Of a stretch of 64,000 nucleotides of DNA, positions 39,451-50,556 are shown piece after piece. Made by a program: the position numbers and the translations under genes. The notes under the pieces are model-generated. The model was not told the origin of the DNA. It made no database searches and saw nothing but the letters and a program-made list of their open reading frames with translations. This DNA is from Cyanoderma ruficeps (taxonomy: Eukaryota > Chordata > Aves > Passeriformes > Timaliidae), in NCBI GenBank assembly GCA_008694505.1, contig VZDJ01000623.1:7532194-7596193 (forward strand), written 5' to 3'. Within the stretch, counting starts at the first letter, position 1, and each line of letters begins with the position of its first letter.

Positions 39451-42400
39451 CTCATAAAGTGATCTTGGAACTACGTGATCTTGCCTGCTTTTTCCCCTAT
39501 TGCCCATGGTATCTGTATAAAAAGCTGTTCAGAACACAAACTCTGACTTATGATGTAAATACATAACACAAAGATCATAGTGATGGTAGGAGTTCTATGA
39601 GAACGGCAAGTAATGGTATCTGACAAGAAGTTAATTGACTTTACAATCTAAAGTGAAAACAAGACCAAACCAATATATAGAACAAAGTCTTCAAGAAGTA
39701 ATTTAAAAGTTCTTTCTAATTTCAGTAGTTCTTTCCTTCTTCCTCTCCTCTCTTTTTAAAACCTCTTTTTAAATAAATCTCAGCACTGGTGTTAGCTTCC
39801 TTATTTACCTATGGTATGTTCATTATTTCACTACTTCATTATTAACCTTGAGGTGAAAAAGAATGGAGTGAAGGACTGCAGCAGCAGAACTGTGGATTAG
39901 AGTCACCAATGCCTACATCATGAACGGAAAGGGACAAAAGAGCAAGTGTTACTGGCTTCAGACACAACAACCCTGGCACTGGCTATAACAGAAAAGAACA
40001 AGGATTACAAATAAAGAATCCTTGTGAGAATAAAATATCATGATGACATTAAGGCTATGAGAACTCTAATATTATTTAGATAGAAGAAAACTAACAAAAC
40101 TGTCCTTGAATAAAGTCTCTCAGATTGATTAAATAATCTGTAGGAAATTGCAAAAATAATTTAATTGCCCATGCAGTGTTTCTTCTTCATATGTGTTTCT
40201 AACTACAAAGTGACTGAGAACATTTTTTTCCATTGAGTAATGATAAAAAATTCAACACCTAGCAAAGACAGTATTTCTTTTATTTCCACCTATCATATAA
40301 AAAGGCAATGATAAAGTACGGTATCTTTTCCTCTCAGCTCAAGAAAACACATTTCAAAAGTCAAAATAAGAATAATTTGACTTCTGAAACTTTTAAAATC
40401 TATTTTTATATCTATGGGTTCAACACAGATCTCTCAACTGAGCACAGTAAGGGCTAACTTGCACCTGTCTTGCTTCACGAGGGTGAGCATGCTTCCTTCT
40501 TCAAATTCAGTAGAGGTGTCTATCTGGGAGTTTTCCCCATGATAAGCTGGATTTCTGGTCAAGCGTCAAATATTCCTGGAGACTGTGGCCTTGACCTACA
40601 ATTTACAGGAGCAAAAACCTTGAATTGAAGTCTTGATTGAGGGTTCTGTCTTCAAATCATTAGATTTAGGTCATTACATCAGCTGAAGCTTTTTTTTCCC
40701 CCTGAAAACGTCATCCAAGAACAGCATCGGTGACCTGACAGTACAGTGCAGTCCCATCAGTGAGCTGCTATTGATGGAAGCACCTGTGCAGAAATGTTCT
40801 TACTGAGAATAATGTAGAGCCACCAGTGGGACAGAGCATGGAGCCATATTCTGAGGATAACATCAGGACTGCACAGTAACGTAATTCAGCTTCCTTGAAA
40901 GCACTTTTGTTTATCATCCTGAAAACACAGCAAAGCCCATCTTGTGCTTCTAAGCATGCGTGGACCAATTCCAGGACTACGTAAACAAAACTGAATAAAA
41001 CCTCAGGGAATGCAAATGGTGCAAATGCCCTTATGTCACATCATCTGGGGCACGCACACTTTGGTTGTGGGGCAGAGACAAGGGCTCTAGGTTTGCCCTA
41101 GCATGCAACTTTTTGACTATTTATATATCACTCTGAAATAAAGCCCTGCTAATTCAAACCCATTTTTGTCACTAACCTCAGTGTGATGATACTTTTACCT
41201 AAGCATGCCTCCATCACCAGGTAATCTTGCAATACAACCAGCTAGTGAAAGCAATCCAAACATTTCTGCAGTTGTGAAAAACATGGACAGCAGGGAATGA
41301 AGATTAGCTGGACCCCGATCCTCAGCACCCCCTGATCAGACAAGGGATACCCTGTCCTTCAGCCGTCATGAGGCAGCATGAATCAGGAACTCTGTTGAAT
41401 TTAAAAGTGTGGTAGAGCAATGGAAATCAGACATCATCCTCACCAACTGAATTCATTAAAGCTTCAGGCTTACTAAGGTAAAAACATTGAGAATTTGGCC
41501 AGTTCAATGCTTCAGCACCACTTGCACTGAAGCACTAAATTGACTGAGGTGTCTTTCCTGCTCAGTTTGGCTCACGCATGGCCTCTGAGGAGCGACAAGC
41601 ATTGGGTGAGCTACTGCAGGTATTATTTTAGAGTCATTTTCTCTAAACTCTTCATTGCACCATGCTTTAATATTTATGGAAATGTATCTACAAAACATGT
41701 AACCTCTTATAAATTTCCATGGTGATGTCTGTGTGATTGCTTCTAACTTCAGAAGTATTTGTTAATTTTCATGACAAAAAGGCTTTGCAATCACATTAAG
41801 TGCTAGAATTTTGACATGGAAAAGTTATTCCTCTCAAAGATGTGAGAGATGTGCAAATAAGGTTCTGAATGGACATGCTGTCACAATTTTACATGGAGCA
41901 TCAACAATACATCCCTAGAATAATATGCTTTCATTTTATCTTTTACAAGTTCATAAAATATTCATCTCCTTTCCCAGCCATGCTGCGAGATCAATCTCAG
42001 CAGCACTGTTAGTTCATATGAAATGTAAAATGAAACCGATTATAAACATGAAAGAGGAAAGTATCATTTTGTCTAATCCAAGGGAAATGAAAACATGGCA
42101 CAGAAAAAAGAATTCAGATAATAAGTCCACCATAGTTTGCTACTCTAAGATATCATGACATACCAGAAATAACCAAATGCTTATGGATATTTTAATGGTA
42201 TAAATTTATAGACCGCTGAATACTAAATATTAAAATGGGAAAGAGACTAGATACAGGACAACTTTAACTAGTAAGTGCACAAACTGGTGCCATGGTGGTA
42301 GGGAAAGCATCAATTCAAACCCCAGCTCTTACTGAGCCACTTTATCTGCTGTTTTCCAGAATACCAGGCACCACTCAGCAGCAGTAATTCACAGTGAGCC

Positions 42401-42733
42401 TCACACTTCTCCTTCGCTTCACTGTAACAGATACTTGTAGGTCTGCTATCTTTCTACTGTCAGGACAAATTTAAAAGATTATTTTCTGATAGGGTGTTGC
42501 GTGCAGTTTTGTTTCTATCTTACTCTGTCTTCTCCTGTGGATATTTAATGGGATGCAATTTAAACTTGCATTGCTGTAGAAAGAGGCTATCATTTGTGTA
42601 TTTCAATGGCTCTTTCCAAATTTATTTTGACAGACTGTCTCCAGAACTTTGTCCCTGGGGAAGTTTTTGACCTCTAACAAATTTTCTATATCTCACCTTA
42701 ATCAACTCATGAGCAGCTAGCAAGAGCAGCATG

Positions 42734-42778
42734 GGAAGTATACAATACCAAGGCTTTACAGGAAGTATACAATACCAA
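42734..42778. repeat. 27-bp short tandem duplication
   Basis: GGAAGTATACAATACCAA occurs at 42734 and again at 42761, giving 1.7 copies of a 27-bp unit. Both copies are identical over 18 bp, so the duplication is fairly recent. Confidence 0.85.
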
Positions 42779-45700
42779 AATTTGATATCAAAAGAGAAAA
42801 GTAAATGGGAAAGATCACATTTAAAACAAAAGCCAATACAGGGTTGTGCAGGAGAGAACAAAATGTTTCCTGCAATCTCATAGACCTGTTGTAAACAATA
42901 CTATTTAGATGAACTTCGGTCTTTGATTTTTCTCTGATCCCAAAGGTTGCATTTATCTTTCCGCACAAACATAGAGACTATTTTCTTCACATACAGAAGT
43001 GATCAGATTTGCCCTCTGCAAGAGCTATTGCCAAAACAGAAATCCTCCACAGGGTTGAGACAGCTGAGTATTATCCATTACTTTCCATTTTTGTCAGATG
43101 TATGATTTACAAAATGCTGAAGTTTAAAATCAAATATAAAATTACTTTAAAGCACTGATGGCCGAAACTATGGAGCATTTTGGTCTAAGACAAATAAAAA
43201 CCTAACCAAACACACAGTAATTCTTATTTTGCTCTGTAGTATAATAAAACATGTATTTCTTTATCAAAATTGAGAATTTGGAGGATTTGGGAAAAGAGTT
43301 TTTAGATAAACAGCCTAAGGTTTTAGCCTTTCTGAAGCAAGTGTTCTCAAAAGCTGAAGCCAGAAAATGGGAAAAGATTATACTAGAAATAACTTTAGGC
43401 TCATACTAGTAAAACTAAGCCCACAGAAGACATGTGTGACTGTAGTAAATGTGGTAACAAATGTCTAGTGGTTTTTTTGGTGATATTTGCAGCTGAGAAG
43501 GTTAGGAATTTTAAACTTTTATCCCAAGATATAAAGGACTTGTAATTTTCTCAGAATCCCAAGGAGAACATATAGAACTCCAAGCAGAATAAATCAACAA
43601 GACACTCTGGAGCTCCACTGATGGGAAGATTATCTATTACAAACTTTTTGGGCAACTAAGGGTATAGGCAGAATATTTGTGATTTTGGATTTAATCATCG
43701 GAAATCCTGGTCCTAGATGAATACATGTCCTTTGGTGAATCTATATTGTAGTGTTGAAAAGCTTATTTAAGAATAACTGTTGGGTGGCTGACATGCTAAA
43801 TAGAAAACTGTAGAGAAAAGAGGAATTATGCCCATACTAAAATGGAAAAAATAAGAGGTAGCAATATCATGTAGTTATCAACCAGTCACACAGGAAGCAT
43901 GTGCTGAAGAAGAAAATTTAATGTCTTCTGAGTTCAAATCCAACATTACAAACACAATTACAAGGTACAGAACTCCATTGCTGCATAAATAATAGAAGGT
44001 AATGGATGTATTTTCTTTTTATCCCCTTTGGCATGTGCAATACATCATTTTCTGTTTGAGAAATTCACTTATCTAAAAACATGGCATACTGAAAATAAAA
44101 CCAGAATTCAGTTACTTTTTTACTGAATCTGTAACGTTACAGTAGGAAGGATTCCTTTCCAGCTACCAAATAAAATTATTTATGAAGTCTCACACTTCAG
44201 CTTATTCATGTGCTCAACTTTACTCCCAAATGTACAGTGACTTACTGGTTCCTGTGTTTACAGGCTCAGATGTAAGGGAATAATAAAGGCATTTGTGTTG
44301 TTTGGTGAACGTGTTTCATTATGTGCTGTTGTTACTTTTGCTCACAGGAAATCCCTTGTGTTAGATACCCTAACATTCACACTCAGGACCAGTTTGCATG
44401 CCCTCCTGGATGAACCAGTGGAAGGCACTAACAGAAAGATCTTGGCAAACCACAAAGTCCTTTTCAAGATCTTCAAGGACCAGACAGTAAACCTGCTCAT
44501 TCACCCTCTCAGCCACATGCTGGGACACTAGCACTGTCATAGACAAGAATAATCTTGTTGCACAGATACCCCTCTACCTCTGTAAAAATTAAACAAAATT
44601 AGCTGAAATGGTGCAAAGCAAACTATGCATTTCTGGTATTATTGCCCTAGGCCCAAAGTGCATAAGCCAGTTATGATATGATGGAAAAAATTTACCCATA
44701 CACACTCAACTCAAAACTCTAAAATCTTATACCTCCTGTAAGAAAATGCTGCAGAGAAACACTGTATTCTTCAGCCATCCTTCACCCTCTCCTGATCTCA
44801 ATAGGTATGACCTGACATCCTACTCACCAAGTGTTCTTGGTCTCTGAACCTGAAAACCGCCAATCTTTCCTGACACGAGGATCAACTGATCCCATGATCT
44901 GATAACAGATCTGCTTTGGGGAAACTGTTAAGGCTCCTTCCATCTAATCTCCCACTTCTCTGCCAAACTGCAGATGCCTGAGCTGGGGTCTGTCTGGCTC
45001 ACCCTGCTGCCCACCTCCAGGAAGCAAAGTTAATGCCCCTGGAACACCAATTCCACCACCTCTACATGGTATTATTTCAATTAATACAACTTCAGTTAGA
45101 CATGAAGGGTTTATTCAGCTGGAATTGTCCACGGTGCATGTGAAATCAGAAATGCTCTACCCATTACCTACTGATAATGTCATCTGTTTTAAAATGGTAA
45201 TGAGAACTTAAAAAACGCTGATCAATAAATTACGAGAGACTCCTAAAAACCAGAAAAATAACACCCAAAGGATGCCCTTCCCTCATCTAAGGATATTTCC
45301 AATATTTCTTGACATATTTATTAAAAGCTGCATTTTTGGCAGATGTCCTAGTGTTGAACATATATTGTGGTAAACATGCAGTTACTTAAAAATTTATTTT
45401 AATTATAAGACAAATCAACAACTGCAATACTATACTAGCAGAATGACTACAAACTCTAAATTAAGAAATGGCGACCACTTTTGTAGAGTGGACTTTAGTA
45501 GAGCAGATGACTCAGCAAAGAAGCGATTGTGGTAAAATTTGTGAAACGGAAGGATAATGAGATATTATGTCTTGTACTCCTCTTTTCAGCCATTTGCTTC
45601 CTATCCCATTTCTGAAGTAAAAACCAAGACAAATTGAGAAGGCGGGGTTACAGAGAGACAAACCTTCTGATTCTCTTGGTTTCTTTCCAGATGCCTTAGC

Positions 45701-46409
45701 CTCTCTTTGTCCAGACCACAGACCCTGCTCCCTAGTGACAACAGGACATTCGTGATGGTCTTTGGAAAAGGACACCATTACATTACCCTTGTCCCACCAG
45801 TGAAAACATCTTAGTACCTTCCGGCCAAGATACCTTTCCAGCTCCCCTCCCATCTTCAGCTGTCTGTACTTATGCATCTCATGTTTCCAGATATGTGGGC
45901 TCTTGGATTTGTTTATCTTTTGAGCCCTTTTGTGAAGCCACTTACACACAGAGTTTTGCACTTCTGACCAGCCACCCCACCCCAACCCCCAGCAAAACAA
46001 GTGAAATGACTTGCAGAATACAGATGTCAATAATTTCTCAATGTTTTCTCCCCTTCTGCATGTGTCTGTTCCACCTCTGGAACAGAAGTAATTCTGAGGG
46101 AAAATGAACTGAAGAACACTGGTTTCCCACGGACTTATAGTGAGGCTGATAATGAGCTGTAATTGAAACTTTTCTTATTACCAAGACATTTATATGGTCT
46201 CTCAACCATGTGAATCACTGTTTAATAAGAGGCAAGTTCATGTTACAGCCTTTGGGACATTTACAGCATCTCTCAGCCCTACACAGCTGCCTATTTTCAT
46301 GAAATAGCTTAATTCTATTTGAGATAGATTTGGGTGAAACTGCCCAACAGCTTCAGAAGTTATTGGAGAAGTAAAGGAGACACAGCCAAGCATGATCACA
46401 TAAAGGCCT

Positions 46410-46423
46410 GTTTCCATAGAAAC
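46410..46423. promoter_or_regulatory. RFX-type X-box-like palindrome
   Basis: GTTTCCATAGAAAC has the two inverted half-sites expected for RFX-family X-boxes (consensus near GTTGCCATGGCAAC). It lies about 1.8 kb upstream of the MAGI2 start codon. A match by eye only; such sites also occur by chance. Confidence 0.3.
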
Positions 46424-47310
46424 CAAGAGGAAATAAAGCAGTACAATTTGAAAAATTTCATTGCAGAGTCACTTTAATTGAAATTTTAAAAATATCTGGC
46501 CATCTTTAAATCACATGCCATAACACAAAGTACATTTCTCCTGCCTTATCCCATTCAATACCCTGTCTGCAGACATGTATCCTGCCCTCCTATAACCTGC
46601 AGGCACAAAAACTATGCTTCTTAAAGTCAGGATGTTGTTCTGAGTGTATTTTGTCAACCTCCACTTCGGATGGAAACTATTTTTTTAGTCAAGGCAGGTT
46701 TCCCAGAAAGACAATTGTTACACTCCATGCCTCTCACACATGAGGCATATGACAGAACTCATTAAAAGGAGAGCTTGCAGGAGGAGTGAGCTACAGTATC
46801 ACTTTGCTGGACAGTGTATCTCACTTCTGGGGCTCTAGGGAAGATCTGCAGGTTGGAGTGTGGGATTTTGGCCACTATGGACACGTAGCAGAAGGTTACC
46901 CGTGCGAGGGTGGTGAACACCTCCTGGGTGACAGTCACTAAATTTCATAGGAAGAACTGCCATCCTCTCCTTGTCAAACCCTCTTCAGGTGTAACACCCA
47001 TCTGAGCCATCAGCTCTGGCCACAGCACCCAGCGAAAACAATAATGCCCATGTGCAACTCAATAAACTGAGATCTCCGCGTGGAGTGAAACCACTCTGCA
47101 GACGCCCGTGACACGGAGATCCTCAGAGCGAACAGGTATCGCTTGGTTTTGTACCCACAGCCCGAAACCTCGCTGCCTTTGGTCCTTCCCGGCGCGAGCA
47201 GAGCTCCTGCACCGCAGGACCCTTCTCCGCTGCGGCTCGGATACTTCCCCCAGCGCCGCGATGCCCCCGTACGGTTCGGGCCGCTGCCGGTTCCCTCGGG
47301 CTGCAGCGCG

Positions 47311-47636
47311 GGGCGATGCTGAGCAGGGTCGGGCCGGAGCGAGGCAGGCGATGCTGGGCAGTGTCCGGCCGGGGCAGGGTAGGGGCGGTGCTGGGCAGTG
47401 TCCGGCCGGGGCAGGGCAGGGGCGGTGCTGGGCAGTGTCCGGCCGGGGCAGGGGAGGGGCGGTGCTGGGCAGTGTCCGGCCGGGGCAGGGCAGGGGCAAT
47501 GCTGGGTAGTGTCCGGCAGGAGCAGGGGCGGTGCTGGGCAGTGTCCGGCAGGAGCAGGGGCGGTGCTGGGCAGTATCCGGCCGGGGCAGGGCAGGGGCGG
47601 TGCTGGGTAGTGTCCGGCCCGCCGGGGCAGGCGGCG
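47311..47636 (+). repeat. 37-bp GC-rich minisatellite in the MAGI2 promoter
   Basis: The motif GTGTCCGGCCGGGGCAGG recurs with starts at 47361, 47398, 47435, 47472, 47509, 47541, 47573 (GTATCC variant) and 47610. The spacing is 37, 37, 37, 37, 32, 32 and 37 bp. The two 32-bp units have GGCAGGAGC where the others have GGCCGGGGCAGGGC, a 5-bp deletion. A degenerate unit precedes them (CGATGCT at 47314 and 47349). Most units carry GGGGCGGTGCTGGG, a GC-box core; six are intact and the one near 47493 reads GGGGCAATG. The array lies 0.6-0.9 kb upstream of the MAGI2 ATG. Such arrays often vary in copy number between individuals, and short-read assemblies may miscount them. Confidence 0.92.
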
Positions 47637-47901
47637 GGGTCAGCGCCATCGCTCCCCCGAGCTCCCCCTCCCGGCCGGGGCCGCGCTGGGGGCCGGGCGG
47701 GGGTCGCCGCTCTCGCTCCCGCCCGCCGAGCGCCCTCGCCCCCCCGCCCGGGCCGTTCTCCGCCTTCTGCCGGCCGTGCCAGGCAGCCTCTCTCTCGGCC
47801 TTCACTACCGGGTCAGGCGAGGCGGGAGAGGCGAAGCAGCGCCCGCCTCGCTCCGGCACCGACACCGACACCCCTCCTCCTCCTCCCCGCGCCGCGGCCG
47901 T

Positions 47902-47945
47902 CCCCTCCCTCCCGCTGCCTCCCTCCCTCCTCCCTCCTCCCTCCT
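47902..47945. repeat. Pyrimidine tract (CCT/CCCT repeats), G-quadruplex-prone on the minus strand
   Basis: The plus strand is an almost unbroken C/T tract of CCCT and CCT repeats. Its complement has many GGG runs separated by A or GA, which fits intramolecular G-quadruplex patterns; mirror symmetry could also favour triplex DNA. It lies about 60 bp before the upstream ORF and 270 bp before the MAGI2 start codon, so it is either core promoter or early 5' UTR. The structure is inferred from the pattern only. Confidence 0.7.
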
Positions 47946-48005
47946 GCCAGTTTCTCTACAACTAGTGCATCCACGCGCAGGCAGGGTCCGGCCGCCGCGG
48001 CTGCC

Positions 48006-48020
48006 ATGGATATCAGCTAA
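48006..48020 (+). promoter_or_regulatory. Upstream ORF (4 codons plus stop) ahead of MAGI2
   Basis: GCTGCCATGG places an ATG at 48006 with G at -3 and G at +4, a near-ideal Kozak context. It is followed by GAT ATC AGC and then TAA. It is 213 bp upstream of, and in frame with, the MAGI2 ATG. If it lies within the transcribed 5' UTR, ribosomes would usually initiate here first and have to reinitiate to make MAGI2. The function is inferred; the ATG and stop are seen directly. Confidence 0.5.
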
Positions 48021-48218
48021 AGCCGGCAGGAGCGGGCACTGAGGCGCTCCCCGACCCAGCTCGCAGCCCGCGGGGCCGCCGGCCGGAGCCGCGGCCGCTC
48101 CCGCCCGCCCCGAGCCTGCCCGGAGGAGCGCGGCTGCCCCGGGGAGTGGGGGCAGAGAGGGAGGGGGGGAAGAAGCACAGACTGCAGGGAGGGAGTCGGG
48201 CAGAGCATCCCCACGGCA

Positions 48219-48519
48219 ATGTCCAAGGGCTTGAAGAAGAAAAGCCACTGGACGAGCAGAGTCCACGAGATCGTGATCGTGAGGAACCCGGAGGGGCAGC
48301 TGGGCTTCGAGCTGAAGGGGGGCGCCGAGAATGGGCAGTTCCCCTACCTGGGGGAAGTGAAGCCCGGCAAGGTGGCCTATGAGGGCGGCAGCAAGTTGGT
48401 GCCGGAGGAGCTGCTGCTGGAGGTGAACGAGACCCCCGTGGCCGGGCTCACCATCAGGGATGTGCTGGCCGTGATCAAGCACTGCAAGGACCCCATCCGC
48501 CTCAAGTGCGTCAAACAAG
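48219..48519 (+). CDS. MAGI2: MAGI2 first coding exon (N-terminal PDZ domain), partial gene
   Basis: MAGI2 is a membrane-associated guanylate kinase scaffold with WW and PDZ domains. It organises receptors and adhesion proteins at synapses and the kidney slit diaphragm. This exon encodes residues 1-100 plus the first base of codon 101. The start MSKGLKKKSHWTSRVHE and the segment GQLGFELKGGAENGQFPYLG match the MAGI2 N-terminus as I remember it, with only scattered substitutions; MAGI1 and MAGI3 diverge much more here. The PDZ domain runs from about residue 16 to the exon end. Its carboxylate-binding loop is QLGF at residues 27-30, and the C-terminal helix is in TIRDVLAVIKHCK. The ATG at 48219 has G at -3. 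The frame runs into AAG|GTAAGG at 48519/48520, a consensus donor in phase 1 that splits a glycine codon. The open frame past 48519 is intronic read-through. The guanylate kinase, WW and other PDZ exons are not in this window; known MAGI2 genes have a very long first intron. Confidence 0.95.
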
Positions 48520-48525
48520 GTAAGG
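48520..48525 (+). other. MAGI2: Splice donor of MAGI2 intron 1
   Basis: The sequence AAG|GTAAGG fits the U2-type donor consensus and lies exactly where the conserved MAGI2 protein sequence stops (after KCVKQ). The intron is phase 1, because 301 coding bases precede it. No acceptor leading to a MAGI2 guanylate kinase exon was found by the end of the window, so the intron is at least 15.4 kb. Confidence 0.9.
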
Positions 48526-50540
48526 CGGGCGTGGGCCCTGGGGGCCGGGGCAGGTCTGGGGGAGCGGAGGGGGAGCAACTTTGTTGCTGCAGTTTGACTT
48601 TCCCCCTCCCCGCCGGAGCCGCCCCCTCCCCGGCGGCGGGGGGAGGATGCGAGCGGCGCTGCGCGGTACCCGCAGCCGGGCGAATTAAATGTGCGTCAGT
48701 GACAGCGCTTCGCCATGCCGGGGGGGGCCGGGCGGGGGGCGGCGGCAGCACTCCCCCAGCCCCGGGGCTCACGGGGACGGGTCCCCGCCCGGCCCGACCC
48801 ACCGGCCCCGGTCCCCGCCGCCCCTCCTGTCGCTGCTGCCGCTGGGGCTGCCGGGGGCCCGGAGCGGCGGCCGGGGCCGGCTGCGGAGCGCGGCTTGTTG
48901 CCCTTGGCTTCGCCTCGCTCCGGGCGCCTTGGCGTGGGGACAGGGGCTGCCGCCGCCCGCCGGGTCTCTGGGTGGCCTGAGCATCTCTTAAGTGTCATTA
49001 GCGGAAAAGTCATTCATTTGATCCCTGGTGAAAACGATCGCTAATCCCAGGGAACGGGGAGCTCAGAGCAAGTGAGAGGACAGGCAGAAAGAAACTTTTG
49101 GGAGAGAACGGTATGCTCTTGCCTCGCCTCCGTTTCTCTTATTTATTTTGAAGTACTGTAATAGGTTAATGCATTTCCAGGAAAGTCATTATAGAAGAGA
49201 CGCCGCAGATGCTGTTTACATGTTTGTTTCTGTCCTCTTTAAACTATGCTGAGATGAGTTCTCTGCAGCTGAACGCTTGCGGGGAGGTTGCTGCTATCCC
49301 CGCAGCATTTCTGGAGCACAGGAGCTGCTCTGGGAACCGAGTCTGTAGGTGCTCCTTGGCTATGGGTGGTGCAGCGGCTGTAGGCGTATCACTAAAGTAC
49401 GCATTCCAGCCGGGCAGGGAGCCCAGCCATTGAAAACTTGGGAATTTCTGCGGTGGGAAGTTTTTAGATACCATGCATCAGAGGCGCTTGTGCTCTGCAA
49501 CTATAACCATTAGCCTGTGCTCAGAGGACACAGAGGAGAATCTCTCTGACACTGGGTATAATTGGGCAGTTTCACTTCCTCTTTGTAATTGACGGCTTAT
49601 TGTTTAAAGTATAATTTGCAATGCTTCTGAATGCTTGAAGGATATGCTATTTGTTAGTTTATCCAAACATGACAGAACCAGTAGAAAGAATCTGATTTCC
49701 ACTCAGGCCTTCAGAATGTACTTTATTGTATATTCAGTTACCTTTATGAGGTCAAGCCTCTATATACAGATATGATCTGGGACTTTTTTATTTTTCCTTA
49801 TGGATAAGTTGTGCAATATGCTGTAGATCTTATCTTGACCGTTGGGCTATGCAGGGAGACACAATAGTTCATGTGATAAGTGAAGATTGAAAATGAATAC
49901 AATGGATTCTGTCTTGGCAGTGTAGTGTCATCTCTTGGCACCTGAACTCCAGGAAACCTGCTCTGTACCGTCCTCTTTTTATTAATAATTTTAGTGTGAG
50001 TGGTCTTACTGTGGTGGGATTCAAAAAGAAGCAGCAGTTGAAGTGTCAAGCTAAGGGTCGATTGTCTGTAATCCAATTTTTTTTTTCAGAAATCCTATAG
50101 ATTCTTTACAATAAGGCAAATTTAAGGTTACTTCAAGTTGCTATGTGAAACATATATATATTTCTCTTGAAGTCAAAGCAACTGCCAGTGATTCATTAAT
50201 GTGTGCACCCTTAATAAATTACCTGTCATATGTGAATTAGGGACATTAGTCAGTCTTTTTGTCTGGGAATTACTGTGAGCTTCTGCACGAGACAAAAGGG
50301 ATAAATTCTGGATTCTACCTAATTCTGTGTATCTGTGCCTGTATCTATACATATCTGAGGAGTTTCAACAGTTTTAATGCAAGTTCTCAAAGCACTGGCC
50401 ACATGACTGTGTGTCTGGAAATGACAGCTCAGCATAGATTCTTGGACTGAGAAGGACTTCCTGGCCGGAATGATCTTTCATGTGCTCCAGCATCCTTTAC
50501 GCCAAAGAGAGAAGCCTTCTGGATCCAACTTCCTATTTGG

Positions 50541-50556
50541 AAAAAAAAAAAAAAAA
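50541..50556. repeat. Poly-A (A16) tract
   Basis: Homopolymer of sixteen A in MAGI2 intron 1; no attached retroposed sequence was recognised. Confidence 0.85.

Larger units (their letters stand above)
39451..47099. other. Intergenic DNA 5' of MAGI2, nothing recognised
   Basis: AT-rich sequence. The longest frame is 172 codons on the minus strand (45512-46030), with no domain I recognise. A 27-bp tandem duplication lies at 42734-42778. A palindromic X-box-like site lies at 46410-46423. No RNA gene or clear transposon was found. Confidence 0.6.
47100..49000 (+). promoter_or_regulatory. MAGI2: MAGI2 CpG-island promoter region
   Basis: Base composition changes sharply from AT-rich to very GC- and CpG-rich near 47100 and back near 49000, with the MAGI2 start codon inside. 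GC boxes are visible, for example GGGCGGGGG at 47695-47703 and repeated GGGCGG cores in the minisatellite. No well-placed TATA box was seen, as expected for a CpG-island promoter with dispersed starts. The transcription start cannot be fixed from sequence alone; the 5' UTR probably begins between about 47650 and 48150. In mammals this promoter is divergent (the antisense lncRNA MAGI2-AS3), but I see no direct evidence here for a minus-strand transcript. The long frames on both strands (up to 270 codons at 47059-47871 minus, 234 codons at 47316-48020 plus) are proline-, arginine- or glycine-rich and result from stop-poor GC sequence. Confidence 0.85.

Noticed and set aside
47059..47871. 270-codon minus-strand frame through the MAGI2 CpG island
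   Set aside because: Its repeated proline/arginine/threonine blocks are the 37-bp minisatellite read in translation; GC-rich DNA has few stops. No domain and no plausible start context.
47316..48020. 234-codon plus-strand frame upstream of MAGI2
   Set aside because: It is also minisatellite-derived glycine/arginine repeats plus low-complexity proline/serine, ending in the short upstream ORF. Its composition fits noncoding GC-rich DNA.
47805..48578. 257-codon minus-strand frame opposite MAGI2 exon 1
   Set aside because: It is antisense to the real exon and island; low-complexity alanine/glycine/arginine with no known domain.
48520..48980. Extension of the MAGI2 frame beyond residue 100
   Set aside because: The conserved protein sequence stops exactly at a consensus splice donor; the rest is alanine/glycine/arginine/proline low complexity, typical of intronic CpG island.
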